From an uncultured Elusimicrobium sp. (GTDB lineage Bacteria > Elusimicrobiota > Elusimicrobia > Elusimicrobiales > Elusimicrobiaceae), in assembly GCA_902794125.1 (NCBI GenBank), contig CADBFX010000003.1, positions 1-58,971 of the forward strand: a stretch of DNA of 58,971 nt, read 5' to 3'. Shown here one piece after another: positions 16,446 through 25,963 of this stretch. The stretch's first letter is position 1; each line of letters begins with the position of its first letter. The position numbers were made by a program, and so were the translations under genes. The notes beneath the pieces were generated by a model. That model was not told the DNA's origin. It made no database searches and was given only the letters and a program-made list of their open reading frames with translations.

Positions 16446-18044
16446 ATGAGTCTTTCCGAAACATTAATTGGCAAAAATATGAATGCCAACCCGGATTGTT
16501 TAGGCATTTATATCGGTATTGATGAAATTTATGTGGCCCAAACGGCTAAAAAAGGAAGCTCCATTACGCTGGAGTCGTTGGTGCGTGTTCCCATAAATGC
16601 CGTGGACCGTACTTTGTTAAAACCGCTTGATTTGAATGAAAGTTTCTTCTCCATGGATAACTGGATAGAAGCTTTGGGAAAAGTTACTTCTAAAAAGAAA
16701 TTTAAAACCAAACAAGTAGTAGTCAGCTTGGCACCCTCTTTCTGTTTATTACGCCATTTCGTGATTCAAACTCACATTGAGCGTAAAATGTGGAAGAGTT
16801 CTGTGCCGATAGAAGCTCGTAAGTATATCCATTTCCCGTTTGAAAAAGCGGAATATGCGTATCACGTGTATGAATTTGAAACAGCCGCTACCAAGCAAAA
16901 ACGGTTAGGTGTTGTTTTTGCGATGACTACGAAAGTTATTATAGATAAACTGCGCAAAGGGTTAAAATCGGTAGGATTGGAATTAGTTTCTGTGGAACCT
17001 TCCAGCTTGGCCTTAGGGCGTGCTTTTAATGATAGTGATAAAGAAGCAGTCGGTACCGGCGGACGTATTTATTCCTTCTTCGGGAAGGATATGGCTAATT
17101 TCGTATTTGTGAACGAAAATGCTCCGGTGCTTTTGCGCGAAGTCGAAATTTCGGGTTCGTTGCCGGCGGAGAGACGGCGTTTTGAAATTACCAACTGCAC
17201 TGAATTTATTGCAAAACAATTGGAAAAAGATCCCTTTGAAGAAGCGGTGATTACCGGGGTTAATGTGGAACAGTGGGTCCCAGCTCTAGAAGCTGATTCT
17301 AAAAAACCGGTGCGCCGTTGGGAACTTAGCGAAGTGTATGGCGTGGAAGCGCGTTCGCCGGGCGAAATTGCCGCGATCGGTTCCAGTATCAAATTTTATG
17401 ACGCTAAAACACCTGATATTGATTTTACAAAAGGGACGCGTTTGAGTTCGTATGAATATAATGCGAGCCTAATGATGTGGAAAATAACGGCGTTGGTAGT
17501 GCTAATCTTCTTATTTCTCATTGGTAAGGGGTATTGGGGAATGTTTCGCCAAGAAAGCGAATTAAAGAAGGCTAAAAAAACGCATGTGCAATCTGTGGCC
17601 GATTTCGGCGGATTGACGGCTAACCAGATTCAAAGTAACTTAAAGAAGGTAAAGACGCAGAATGATAATTTACGGAATTTGGTAAAAGAAGATCAATTTA
17701 TCACGCCGCTACTGATGGAAATTGTAGATGCGTTACCTAACGAAATGTGGATGACTCGGTTTGTCTTTTCGGATAGTTTTCCTTCCAAAGGGAATTCTTC
17801 CCGTTCATACACAATGGAAGGCGCTATTAAATCCGGCAAGGATGGGCAGGCGGATTTGGCCTTAGGAAATGAGTTTAGAGAAAAAATGATTGGACTTCCT
17901 ATTACGAAGGACATTTGCGGAGACCGGGCCACTATTAATTTTTCCAACGTAGCCGGTACAAGTACTGAAAATCGCGGTTATACGCGTAATACCCGTACCG
18001 ACGAGTCAGAAAGTACAAGATTTGTGTTTAAGTGTTCACACTAG
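16446..18044 (+). CDS. pilM: PilM-PilN fusion: pilus inner-membrane platform protein
   Basis: 532 residues. Residues ~15-330 match the actin-like PilM fold: YIGIDEIYVAQTAKKGS (phosphate-1 region), VVVSLAPSFCLLRHF, MTTKVIIDKLRKGLKSVGLELVSVEPSSLALGRAF and a late AAIGSSIKFYD. One transmembrane helix follows (about 343-366, KITALVVLIFLFLIGKGYW), then a coiled coil and a C-terminal periplasmic domain with LLMEIVDALPNEMWMTRFVF, the pattern of PilN/GspL C-domains. In most type IV pilus systems PilM and PilN are separate and bind through PilN's cytoplasmic tail. Here they are one chain, closer to GspL-like architecture. Begins after an AGGAG site, 12 nt from the previous gene. Confidence 0.85.
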   Translation: MSLSETLIGKNMNANPDCLGIYIGIDEIYVAQTAKKGSSITLESLVRVPINAVDRTLLKPLDLNESFFSMDNWIEALGKVTSKKKFKTKQVVVSLAPSFCLLRHFVIQTHIERKMWKSSVPIEARKYIHFPFEKAEYAYHVYEFETAATKQKRLGVVFAMTTKVIIDKLRKGLKSVGLELVSVEPSSLALGRAFNDSDKEAVGTGGRIYSFFGKDMANFVFVNENAPVLLREVEISGSLPAERRRFEITNCTEFIAKQLEKDPFEEAVITGVNVEQWVPALEADSKKPVRRWELSEVYGVEARSPGEIAAIGSSIKFYDAKTPDIDFTKGTRLSSYEYNASLMMWKITALVVLIFLFLIGKGYWGMFRQESELKKAKKTHVQSVADFGGLTANQIQSNLKKVKTQNDNLRNLVKEDQFITPLLMEIVDALPNEMWMTRFVFSDSFPSKGNSSRSYTMEGAIKSGKDGQADLALGNEFREKMIGLPITKDICGDRATINFSNVAGTSTENRGYTRNTRTDESESTRFVFKCSH

Positions 18045-18055
18045 GGAGCAAAAAT

Positions 18056-18712
18056 ATGGTGAAAAACTTACAGGATCTTAAAAATAATAAATGGGTAGAA
18101 AGCATTAAAAAAGGCTTTTTAGATATCCAAACTGTTAGTCAAGAAGCTAATTTCAAACTGTTTGTAAAGCAAGCGGTGGTTATTGCGCTGATTATTTTGG
18201 CTTTCCGGTATGCGAATAATCAGTTTGCAGCCAAAGTCAAGAATTTTCGTGGCCAAATAGAGGCTATTCAGGTAGAAAAGTCTAGTGAACAGGAATACCT
18301 GAGAAATAAACAGTTGCTCATGTCGTTGGAACCGCAATTTCCGGATGCTTCCAAGAAAAACGAGTGGTTGCTTAGCCATATTTTGGATATTTTCCAGAAG
18401 GTTAATTTGAAACCTCAAATGGAAGGATCTCAGTCGGAAAATGCTTCTAACCCAACGTATTTGACGGCTTCCCAACAAGTGGGGCTGACCATGGGATTTA
18501 CACAGTTTGCGGAATTTTTAGCCAGTATTGAAAATTTGGATGAGTATATCAAGGTATCTGATTTTTCAATTACGAAAGAGACGGATCCAAATCGGTTGGG
18601 CGATAATCGTATTTCGGTGCGGTTTAATACCATTTTTTTGAAAGAAAAAATTGCTCCTTCTCTTTTTAAGGATTATGATGCCTTGGTAGCCAAGGCTGCA
18701 GAAGGAAAATAG
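18056..18712 (+). CDS. pilO: PilO-like pilus assembly protein
   Basis: 218 residues. Cytoplasmic N-terminus, one transmembrane helix near 37-55 (AVVIALIILAFRYANNQFA), a coiled coil, then a periplasmic ferredoxin-like domain with the PilO-typical sequence QQVGLTMGFTQFAEFLASIENLDEYIKV. PilO pairs with PilN to form the inner-membrane platform. ATG at 18056 with AGGGAG ahead of it is chosen; an in-frame GTG at 18032 overlaps the previous gene. Position between pilMN and pilP supports the call. Confidence 0.85.
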   Translation: MVKNLQDLKNNKWVESIKKGFLDIQTVSQEANFKLFVKQAVVIALIILAFRYANNQFAAKVKNFRGQIEAIQVEKSSEQEYLRNKQLLMSLEPQFPDASKKNEWLLSHILDIFQKVNLKPQMEGSQSENASNPTYLTASQQVGLTMGFTQFAEFLASIENLDEYIKVSDFSITKETDPNRLGDNRISVRFNTIFLKEKIAPSLFKDYDALVAKAAEGK

Positions 18713-18722
18713 AAGGGAAATT

Positions 18723-19601
18723 ATGATGAGAAAAACTTTACTTTATATTTTTGCTGTGTCTTTGTTAGGCGCGAATTCCGGCTGGGCACAACAGTCGGCG
18801 GCGGTTGCTAAACCGGAAGAAGTTTCTATGGAAGCGTTATTGGCGGCCAATCAATCTGCTTCATCTGCAAAATCAGCGGGAAAAACGCAAAAGAAAGCTG
18901 CCAGAAAGCAGGCCGCGTCCGATAAGAAAGCCGCTAAGGTAGCCGCGCACAACGCTAAAAAAACAGCTGAAATACCCGCTGTACAAGAGAAGCAACCTGT
19001 AGCGGATACAAACGCTAGTACGGTCCCGGCACCGTTGGAAGCGTCCACCCAACCGGCTGCTGTTCCTGTAGCAGAAACGGCGGTTGCCGATGGAACAGTG
19101 GCCCCGCAGGAGACAACTTCTACCAGCGAAGAAGAAAACGCCTTGCAAGAAGCCCCTACTCAACCCGATTTTGTGGCTCCGCGCGAAACCGTGCAGGAGC
19201 AACCCGTTGTGGAAAAGAAGCCGAAAGTGGTGTATAACCCCACCAATCACCGGGATCCTACCCTTTCCCCGGATGACTTTTTACTATTGCAACACCGCGA
19301 ACAGCAACGTTTGGCAGCGCTGGAAGCGGAGCGTCGCCGCAAATTAGAAGAAGAACGCCGTGCCAAAGAAGAAGCAGAACGTTTGCGTTTGTTGGAACTT
19401 GAACGTATTAAGGATCCTACCCGCGAAGTGCGTAACAAAATCAAAGTGGGAGGAATTATCGGTCAAGAAGTATTTATTGGCAGTAAAATCTACACAGTGG
19501 GCAAAAGTATTTACGGGGCTCGCATTGTAGAAGTGCGTCCGGAAGAAGTTGTATTTTCTTATAAAGGACATAAATTTGTACGTAAAGTGCAGTTGAACTA
19601 A
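18723..19601 (+). CDS. pilP: PilP-like pilus assembly protein
   Basis: 292 residues. Signal-like hydrophobic N-terminus (LLYIFAVSLLGANSGWAQ), a long Ala/Pro/Lys-rich disordered linker (about 25-160), a highly charged coiled coil (residues ~190-225: REQQRLAALEAERRRKLEEE), and a small C-terminal beta domain (KVGGIIGQEVFIGSKIYTVG...VVFSYKGHKFVRKVQL). That domain resembles the PilP/GspC HR domain, which docks on the secretin N0 domain. No lipobox is seen, unlike classical PilP. The call depends on the beta domain plus the pilM-N-O-P-Q order. Confidence 0.75.
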   Translation: MMRKTLLYIFAVSLLGANSGWAQQSAAVAKPEEVSMEALLAANQSASSAKSAGKTQKKAARKQAASDKKAAKVAAHNAKKTAEIPAVQEKQPVADTNASTVPAPLEASTQPAAVPVAETAVADGTVAPQETTSTSEEENALQEAPTQPDFVAPRETVQEQPVVEKKPKVVYNPTNHRDPTLSPDDFLLLQHREQQRLAALEAERRRKLEEERRAKEEAERLRLLELERIKDPTREVRNKIKVGGIIGQEVFIGSKIYTVGKSIYGARIVEVRPEEVVFSYKGHKFVRKVQLN

Positions 19602-19629
19602 TGATTCAGGGATAATTATAGGAGGATTG

Positions 19630-21138
19630 ATGACAAATCGTTTACCAGTTGTGCTCACGTGTATGGCTGTGTTAGGGTTAGGAGGGACGGTGTTTGCTCA
19701 AACCGCTCGCCAAACTTTACCCAGCGATAACACCATTACAGTTACGGAAGATCCGACGGTTAAAATGTCAGGTGAAACCGAACTCTACAAAAATGCGGAA
19801 GAACCCTCTCCGTTAGACCGGCGGGTTTCTATTCGTGTTTCCAATGTACCGATATCGGCGTTTTTGAATAGTATTACAACGCAGGCGAAAATTAACTTCA
19901 TTATGAGTGAAGAATTCGCCAACAAAAAAGTAACCGCTTCACTTACACGTGTAACGGTGCGGGAAGCGTTGGATACCTTGTTACGTGTACATGGCTTGGC
20001 TTACCAACGGATTGGTAAAAGTGACAGCTACGTGGTTACCAAACGTTCTAATGAGGCCCCTGATACCATTACAAAAATTTACACATTAAGCTACATTGCT
20101 TTACAAGGCATGGGTTCTTCTTCCAGTGAACTCAACAGTATTATGCCGCAAGATGTTTCTTCCGGCGGTGGTGGCGGCGGTTCTGTGGGAGGCCTATCTT
20201 CCGGGAACGATTCCTATAGTAGCGGTTCGGAAATTACTTCTATCATTAAGAGTATGTTATCCCAATCGGGTAAGATTGCGGTAGATCCGCGCACAAATAA
20301 ACTGATTATTACCGACGTGCCGGAAGTATTCCCACAAGTAGAAAACATCTTGGCCGAGTTGGATATTAAACCTCCGCAGATTTTAATTGAAGCCCAAATC
20401 GTAGAAGTTGCCAAGAGCAGCGGTTTGAGTTTAGGCTTTGAATACGGGGGAGAAGGCGGTACGTTAGTTTCTGCTACGGCTCCTACCCGTACGTTTGACT
20501 TGGACTACGTAAGAGGGGTTGGCGTAAAGGGATGGCACTACATTTTCCCGAAAAGTGAAAGCTCTGATGATGATGACGATAGCAGCGAAGGTTCGGCGGG
20601 TGTATTAAATTTCTCTGCTTTTAACATTGTGCTTAGAAGTTTGTTAACTCGCGGGGAAGCCAAATACTTAGGAAAACCGAAAATTGTAACGCTTAACAAC
20701 AAAACAGCTACAATTACCACGTCTCGTGATGCTACGGTCGGTATGACCCAAAGTTTGTCTGGTAGCGGTGGGACAGAAATGAGTACGCAATCGGCCGAAC
20801 GTAAACGTGTGGGTCTTACTTTGCAGGTAACTCCGCAGGTGAACCGCGAAGGTTATGTAACCTTGTATGTTCAACCGTCTTATTCAGATGTAATTGCTTC
20901 CGGGTTTTCTGATTCTATGGATACTGTAACGCGTGCCGCTGCTACACTTGTTCGTGTGAAAAACGGACAAACGGTAGTAATCGGTGGGTTGCTTACATCG
21001 CGCGAAACGGATCAGACCCGTAAAGTACCGCTCTTGGGAGATATCCCGATATTAGGATGGTTATTTACCAGTAAGAGCAAAACGAAAGATACCAACGATT
21101 TGGTTATCTTTATCACGCCGACGGTTTTGGCTGAGTAA
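19630..21138 (+). CDS. pilQ: Secretin PilQ/GspD
   Basis: 502-residue outer-membrane channel subunit. Signal peptide ending near FAQT (about 25), then an N0/STN domain (VSIRVSNVPISAFLNSITTQ...VREALDTLLRVHGLAYQRIG), an N1-like KH domain with a Gly/Ser-rich insertion (SSGGGGGGSVGGLSSG), and the secretin beta domain (IAVDPRTNKLIITDVPEV to the end). It includes the hallmark VPLLGDIPILGWLF and final VIFITPTVL. An acidic loop DDDDDSSEG interrupts the barrel domain. Shorter than proteobacterial PilQ and without AMIN domains. ATG at 19630 follows a perfect AGGAGG site. Confidence 0.93.
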   Translation: MTNRLPVVLTCMAVLGLGGTVFAQTARQTLPSDNTITVTEDPTVKMSGETELYKNAEEPSPLDRRVSIRVSNVPISAFLNSITTQAKINFIMSEEFANKKVTASLTRVTVREALDTLLRVHGLAYQRIGKSDSYVVTKRSNEAPDTITKIYTLSYIALQGMGSSSSELNSIMPQDVSSGGGGGGSVGGLSSGNDSYSSGSEITSIIKSMLSQSGKIAVDPRTNKLIITDVPEVFPQVENILAELDIKPPQILIEAQIVEVAKSSGLSLGFEYGGEGGTLVSATAPTRTFDLDYVRGVGVKGWHYIFPKSESSDDDDDSSEGSAGVLNFSAFNIVLRSLLTRGEAKYLGKPKIVTLNNKTATITTSRDATVGMTQSLSGSGGTEMSTQSAERKRVGLTLQVTPQVNREGYVTLYVQPSYSDVIASGFSDSMDTVTRAAATLVRVKNGQTVVIGGLLTSRETDQTRKVPLLGDIPILGWLFTSKSKTKDTNDLVIFITPTVLAE

Positions 21139-21161
21139 AACGATTTGTCTATTGCTGTACG

Positions 21162-21192
21162 GCCTGCCCCTACCTAAAAAGTGGGGGCAGGC
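21162..21192 (+). other. Intra-operon hairpin between pilQ and pilB
   Basis: Perfect 9-bp stem GCCTGCCCC/GGGGCAGGC without a T-run. More likely an RNA-processing, stability or partial attenuation element than a full terminator, since co-directional pilus genes continue after it. Confidence 0.6.
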
Positions 21193-21221
21193 ATAAGTAT
21201 AAAATAATTGAGGACTAGGAA

Positions 21222-22958
21222 ATGGCAAAACAGTTAAGCGAAATTTTAATAGACCAAGGGACTTTGACCGCTGAACAAGTTAAGCGGGCGCAACTTTCTT
21301 CCAAGCAAAACAATATTTCGTTTGCTGAATCAGTTGTCCGGTTTGGCTTTTGTTCGGAAGAACAAGTCACCATGGCGCTTTCCAAACATTTTGCAATTCC
21401 CTATGCTTCCAGAGAAAACGGGATTTTAGTTCCGGAAAAAGAACAAGGCTTGCAGGAAATTATTACTGAAAAATTTGCCCGGGAAAATATGGTTATGCCT
21501 CTATTCGTGGAGGAAGATTCCTTGGCGATTGCTTTGTTAGATCCGACCAACGTGTTTTTGTTAGAAAACATTAAAATGATGTCGGGTAAACAAATCCAGC
21601 CGTTTATTGCCAGCAAAAGCCAGTTATTAAATGCCATTGACTCTTTTTATTCCAATAAAAATTTATTAGATGAAGTCATGAGCGAGGCGGTAAAAGCAGA
21701 AGATCCGTCCGCTATGACAGCTTCCGATGATGAAGTGGATGTTTCCGGTGTATTGGATTTGGATAAGATAGCCCCGGCTTCTTCTCAATATGTAAAACAG
21801 GTAAACGCCATTTTGCGCCAGGCCATTTCGGAGCGTACTTCTGATATTCACTTGGAGTTATTTGATGAACGCGTGTCGTTGCGTTTCCGCATTGACGGTT
21901 CACTATATGAACGTACTCCACCGGCCAAAGAATCTGTAAACGCTATTATTTCCCGTATCAAAATTTTGTCCAAACTGGATATTGCTGAAAAACGTCTGCC
22001 GCAGGACGGTTCATTTACGATTCGTTACCAGAACCGTTCCATCGAGGTCCGTGTGTCAGTATGTCCGGCGGTGTATGGAGAAAAACTCGTGCTTCGTATT
22101 TTGGATAAAGGTACGGGGGAGATGAATGTAGATAAATTGGGCTTTGAACCGGAGCAGAAACAGGCCTTCTTAGAGGCAGCCAATTTACCGCACGGACTTA
22201 TTTTCTTAACTGGGCCGACCGGGTCTGGTAAATCTACTACGTTAAACGCGATACTTACCAGTATTCGTACGCCGGAACTCAACTTTATGACGTTGGAAGA
22301 CCCGGTGGAATACAAACTGGCCGGTATTAGTCAGGTGCAGGTAAAGCCTGCTATTGGGCTAACCTTTGCGGCTGGGTTACGTTCCTTCTTACGTCAGGAC
22401 CCGGATGTAATACTGGTGGGGGAGGTGCGCGATAACGAAACCGCGGAAGCCTGCTTAAAAGCGGCTTTAACAGGTCACCTCGTGCTTTCTACTTTGCACA
22501 CAAACGAAGCGTTGGGGGCTGTTCCCCGTTTAATTGATATGGGGATGGAACCTTTCTTGTTGGCCAGCTCATTAGCTCTGGTAGCGGCGCAGCGTTTAGT
22601 ACGTATATTGTGCCCATATTGCAAAGTACCGCATATTCCCGATGAAGCCATGATGGACCGCATTATGCAGGAAGGGCATTTAAATCCCCGGGATAGAAAT
22701 TCATGGACCTTTTTTAAGGCAGTAGGTTGCCCTAAATGTTTTGGTACCGGATTTGCCGGCCGCCGCGCTATTTACGAAGTCTATCGTATGTCGGAAGAAA
22801 TGCGCAATATCATTTACAAAACACAGGATTTAGTAGAACTGAAACAGGCGGCCATTCGGTCCGGTTCGTTAAATTTACGCGCTAACGGTTGGCGCAAAGT
22901 AATTCGCGGTCAAACGACCATTGATGAAATTTTAAGTATTACTACCTCGGACGAATAA
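21222..22958 (+). CDS. pilB: Pilus extension / secretion ATPase PilB (GspE family)
   Basis: 578-residue hexameric ATPase that drives subunit assembly. N-terminal MshEN-type domain (residues ~1-150, SEILIDQGTLTAEQVKRAQL), then the N2 domain SERTSDIHLELFDERVSLRFRIDG, Walker A GPTGSGKSTTLNAI, Asp box TLEDPVEYKLAGISQVQV, Walker B DPDVILVGEVRDNETAE, His box LSTLHTNEALGAVPRL, and a tetracysteine zinc site (CPYC near 467, CPKC near 503). Full length. The family includes both type IV pilus PilB and type II GspE; sequence alone does not separate them here. Confidence 0.95.
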   Translation: MAKQLSEILIDQGTLTAEQVKRAQLSSKQNNISFAESVVRFGFCSEEQVTMALSKHFAIPYASRENGILVPEKEQGLQEIITEKFARENMVMPLFVEEDSLAIALLDPTNVFLLENIKMMSGKQIQPFIASKSQLLNAIDSFYSNKNLLDEVMSEAVKAEDPSAMTASDDEVDVSGVLDLDKIAPASSQYVKQVNAILRQAISERTSDIHLELFDERVSLRFRIDGSLYERTPPAKESVNAIISRIKILSKLDIAEKRLPQDGSFTIRYQNRSIEVRVSVCPAVYGEKLVLRILDKGTGEMNVDKLGFEPEQKQAFLEAANLPHGLIFLTGPTGSGKSTTLNAILTSIRTPELNFMTLEDPVEYKLAGISQVQVKPAIGLTFAAGLRSFLRQDPDVILVGEVRDNETAEACLKAALTGHLVLSTLHTNEALGAVPRLIDMGMEPFLLASSLALVAAQRLVRILCPYCKVPHIPDEAMMDRIMQEGHLNPRDRNSWTFFKAVGCPKCFGTGFAGRRAIYEVYRMSEEMRNIIYKTQDLVELKQAAIRSGSLNLRANGWRKVIRGQTTIDEILSITTSDE

Positions 22959-23003
22959 GTATTTAGGCCGAGAAAGATAAAGACTGTTTAGCAAAGAGGG
23001 TTT

Positions 23004-24230
23004 ATGCCAAAATATACATATACAGTGCGTGATGAGAAAGGGAAAACATTGCGCGGGACGGTTACTTCGGATAACCGAGAGAAGATTATTTTAGCCTTGC
23101 AAAACAAAGGCTATTTAGTGTTGGATGTGCAAGAAGGGACGGGCGGTCTTTTTGCCGCCGGTTCCAAGGGACCCCGTAAACATGGCGGGAAAGTACCCGG
23201 GCATGTGCTTGCCTTCTTTGCTGAACAGTTGTCCACTCTAATCGCAGGCGGCGTGCCGCTCGTGCGCGCGGTATCGTTGTTAGGGGAATATGCTTCTAAC
23301 GCCACGTTAGGGGCGGTATTGGCGCAAGTAGCCAAGGACGTAGCGGGGGGGCAATCGTTACACGAAGCGTTGGCTAACCACCCTAAAACGTTTAACCATA
23401 TTTGGCTTTCACTGGTACAAGCCGGGGAAGTCGGCGGGCAATTAGCCGATACGTTGATGCAGCTCTCTTTATATACCAAAACGCAAGAAGGTATGAAAAG
23501 TAAAATTATTACGGCCGTAACGTACCCTGCTATTCTGGGTTTAGGTTCTATGGGCGTGTTAATTTATTTTATCTTAGGTATCGTACCGACTTTCGCTCAA
23601 ATCTTTAAGGATTTCAACTTGGAACTGCCGATGATTACCGTTGTGGTATTAAATATATCCGCGTTACTCATTAACAACGGTATTTTAATCATAGCCGGCA
23701 TGATATTTGGATTTATTGCCTTCCGGTTTTATATTAAAACAACGGATGGTAAAAAACGCTGGCATTCCTTTTTGCTTACGATGCCGCTTTTTGGAAACTT
23801 CCTAAAAAATATTTATTATGACCGGATGTTATCCACGCTTTCTACGTTACTTCGCAGCGGTGTAACGATTTTGAACGCCATTTTGGTATTGGAAGAAGCG
23901 TTTGACGGAAACGTGATTATTCAAAATGCGTTAAAGCAAATTCGGGCCGAAGTGGCATCAGGGCGTTCCATTTCCGATTCTTTCCGGGATACGGGTGTGT
24001 TTCCTGGGTTGATGACGGAAATGATGCTAATGGGTGAAGAATCTGGTAAACTCCCGGGGATTATTGCCACGCTGTCTAAATTCTATGCTGATAATGTGGA
24101 CCAATTTATTGCCCGATTCTCCGCGGTAATTGACCCGATTTTAATTTGTGGCGTCGGGGGATTAATCGGTATTATTGTGGCTTCTATTTTCTTGCCGATT
24201 TTCAAATTGTCTCAAATCGGCGGCCAATAA
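23004..24230 (+). CDS. pilC: Pilus/secretion inner-membrane platform protein PilC (GspF family)
   Basis: 408 residues with two GspF cytoplasmic domains (FFAEQLSTLIAGGVPLVRAVSLL near 75, and MLSTLSTLLRSGVTILNAILVLEE near 275). Each is followed by a transmembrane region, with a conserved LVQAGEVGGQLADTL and a mirrored LMGEESGKLPGIIATL. The last membrane helix is IDPILICGVGGLIGIIVASIFLPIF. Standard length and order after pilB. It lies under the PilMN-O-P ring and transmits PilB motion to pilins. Confidence 0.95.
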   Translation: MPKYTYTVRDEKGKTLRGTVTSDNREKIILALQNKGYLVLDVQEGTGGLFAAGSKGPRKHGGKVPGHVLAFFAEQLSTLIAGGVPLVRAVSLLGEYASNATLGAVLAQVAKDVAGGQSLHEALANHPKTFNHIWLSLVQAGEVGGQLADTLMQLSLYTKTQEGMKSKIITAVTYPAILGLGSMGVLIYFILGIVPTFAQIFKDFNLELPMITVVVLNISALLINNGILIIAGMIFGFIAFRFYIKTTDGKKRWHSFLLTMPLFGNFLKNIYYDRMLSTLSTLLRSGVTILNAILVLEEAFDGNVIIQNALKQIRAEVASGRSISDSFRDTGVFPGLMTEMMLMGEESGKLPGIIATLSKFYADNVDQFIARFSAVIDPILICGVGGLIGIIVASIFLPIFKLSQIGGQ

Positions 24231-24239
24231 GGAGTTTTT

Positions 24240-24800
24240 ATGCAAGAGAAACGCGGTTTTACGCTGTTAGAAGTGTTAGTGGTGGTAGTAATCGCCCTGT
24301 CGGTGGCTGTTTTTGCGGTCCCTGCTTATAAGAAAACGCAAGACTTGAACAATTATACAGCGGCACAAGGGGTGCTACTGAATTTGGGAAGTGCGGTGCG
24401 TAATTTGCAGATGGATGCTTCGGCTGCCGGAAAGGACGATTGGCCGAAAGACAATAGCGTGCAGGTAACGGCTTCCTGGCAAAATGCCGCGAATGCGACT
24501 GATCCAGACATTGTTTCAAAACATAAAACAGTGGCCGAGCTTGAAACAGCGGATTTCCCTTATGCTTTGTTTGCTATGTATATGGCACCTATCCCTTTCA
24601 CGAATGAAATGTATAAGGGATTTAAGTTTTATGTTTGCCCGGCCAATACGAAATCATCTTCTACAACAGATTGTTGTAATAAAGATAGAGAAGTAGTGGC
24701 CTGTATGATGTATGCGGGTAGCACCCGGGCCACCGGGGACCAGTATTATGGGGCTCTGTTTAAAACAGATGGAGCCTTACATCGGCTAAAGAAAAAATAA
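24240..24800 (+). CDS. Type IV prepilin / GspG-like pseudopilin
   Basis: 186 residues. Leader MQEKRG followed by GFTLLEVLVVVVIALSVAVF, the full class III signal with Glu5; then PAYKKTQDLNNYTAAQGVLLNLGSAVRNLQ, the N-terminal pilin helix. Four Cys in the C-terminal third (CPAN, DCC, ACMM) suggest a disulfide-stabilised globular head. First of six consecutive prepilin-type genes following pilC, so a candidate major subunit of this machine. RBS AAGGAG 10 nt after pilC. Confidence 0.9.
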   Translation: MQEKRGFTLLEVLVVVVIALSVAVFAVPAYKKTQDLNNYTAAQGVLLNLGSAVRNLQMDASAAGKDDWPKDNSVQVTASWQNAANATDPDIVSKHKTVAELETADFPYALFAMYMAPIPFTNEMYKGFKFYVCPANTKSSSTTDCCNKDREVVACMMYAGSTRATGDQYYGALFKTDGALHRLKKK

Positions 24801-24868
24801 CCTATACCGTGTTAATACTCTCTTGAAAAATGACCAAAAACTCACAATACTTTAACAAGGGTGTAATT

Positions 24869-25348
24869 ATGAAAAAGAGCGCGGGATTTACATTACTTGA
24901 ATTATTAATTGCAGCCACCATTTTAGGAATTATGGTGGTGTTTGCAGCTACGTCTTACCAAAACAGTATGGCGGAAACCCGTTTGGCGGCGGCGCGAGGA
25001 CGTTTGGATGTATTGGCAGCTGCTGTACAACGTTTTCAATTTGATTATGGAATCAACCCGCCCCCAGGGCAACTGTTAGATGTGGAGGGTCTTGGCCGTT
25101 GCAAAGACAATGAAAATTTGTTTAATTGCGGGTTTTTGGAAAACGGGGGTTGGTCGGATTCGTATGTTCGTTTCTATGTGTGTGACAATGCCGAGACCGG
25201 AAAGTGTTTTTCCAGAGAGGATGTGACAGTCCCGGCCACGGTTACAAATCCTTTTGCCTGCGTACAAACGATTCCAACTGCCAAATGGCCTAAGCGCTTC
25301 CAGGATTACACTTATTGTACAAGTGCTACGGCCAGTGGCAGTAATTAG
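24869..25348 (+). CDS. Type IV prepilin / pseudopilin
   Basis: 159 residues with leader MKKSAG and motif GFTLLELLIAATILGIMVVF, then TSYQNSMAETRLAAARGRLDVLAAAVQRF. Cys residues at CKDNENLFNC and CDNAETGKC could form loop-closing disulfides. ATG at 24869 is chosen, because starting at 24830 would add a long leader not seen in this class. Second prepilin of the operon. Confidence 0.88.
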   Translation: MKKSAGFTLLELLIAATILGIMVVFAATSYQNSMAETRLAAARGRLDVLAAAVQRFQFDYGINPPPGQLLDVEGLGRCKDNENLFNCGFLENGGWSDSYVRFYVCDNAETGKCFSREDVTVPATVTNPFACVQTIPTAKWPKRFQDYTYCTSATASGSN

Positions 25349-25358
25349 AGGTAAGAAT

Positions 25359-25952
25359 ATGAAAAAAGGGTTTACTTTGATGGAGGTATTAGCTGTACTG
25401 CTCATCATAGCCGTAGTAGCGTCTATGACGGTGCCGCTTTTGCGGAAAGTAAACTATCAAGTAAAAAATTCCCAGGCTAAGACCGCCGCTTTAAAATTAG
25501 CGGAGGCCTTGCGCTCCTATTACCAAACCAATCGTGGTTATTCTATTGAGCCTGGAGCATTTTTTAACCCTACAGATCCCGATGATTTATCCAGCATTGT
25601 AATGGCTCCCGCCAGTGCATGTTCCTCACCTGTTGCCACGGGAATTCCGTCTACTGCAGCGGGAACGCAAGGGATAGAACAGCTGTTTGCATGCGGTTAC
25701 TTATCCTTCAAAGATTTTAAGGGAATCCCATATATATTCAGTGTAGGATCAGTTGGACTTTCTATTACACCTCCTACGAGCAACCCTGGATATCCCACAA
25801 CAGATGCAAACTTTATTCCGTTGAGCAGAAACATAGATGCTGTTTTTGCCGTGGGGTCAGAAGATGCGGGTTCCCGGTTTGAATTTAAGGCAGCTAGCAA
25901 TAATTACATTTATGTAGATGGTACATTGAAACCGAAAGATACCTATCAGTAA
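25359..25952 (+). CDS. Type IV prepilin / pseudopilin
   Basis: 197 residues with a very short leader (MKKG) and GFTLMEVLAVLLIIAVVASM, followed by VPLLRKVNYQVKNSQAKTAALKLAEAL. The globular part is rich in Pro/Gly/Ser and longer than in the previous two genes. Third prepilin in the row. ATG at 25359 with GAGGT upstream is used; the open frame extends far upstream into the previous gene, which is not plausible as coding. Confidence 0.87.
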   Translation: MKKGFTLMEVLAVLLIIAVVASMTVPLLRKVNYQVKNSQAKTAALKLAEALRSYYQTNRGYSIEPGAFFNPTDPDDLSSIVMAPASACSSPVATGIPSTAAGTQGIEQLFACGYLSFKDFKGIPYIFSVGSVGLSITPPTSNPGYPTTDANFIPLSRNIDAVFAVGSEDAGSRFEFKAASNNYIYVDGTLKPKDTYQ

Positions 25953-25963
25953 AAGAGGAATAT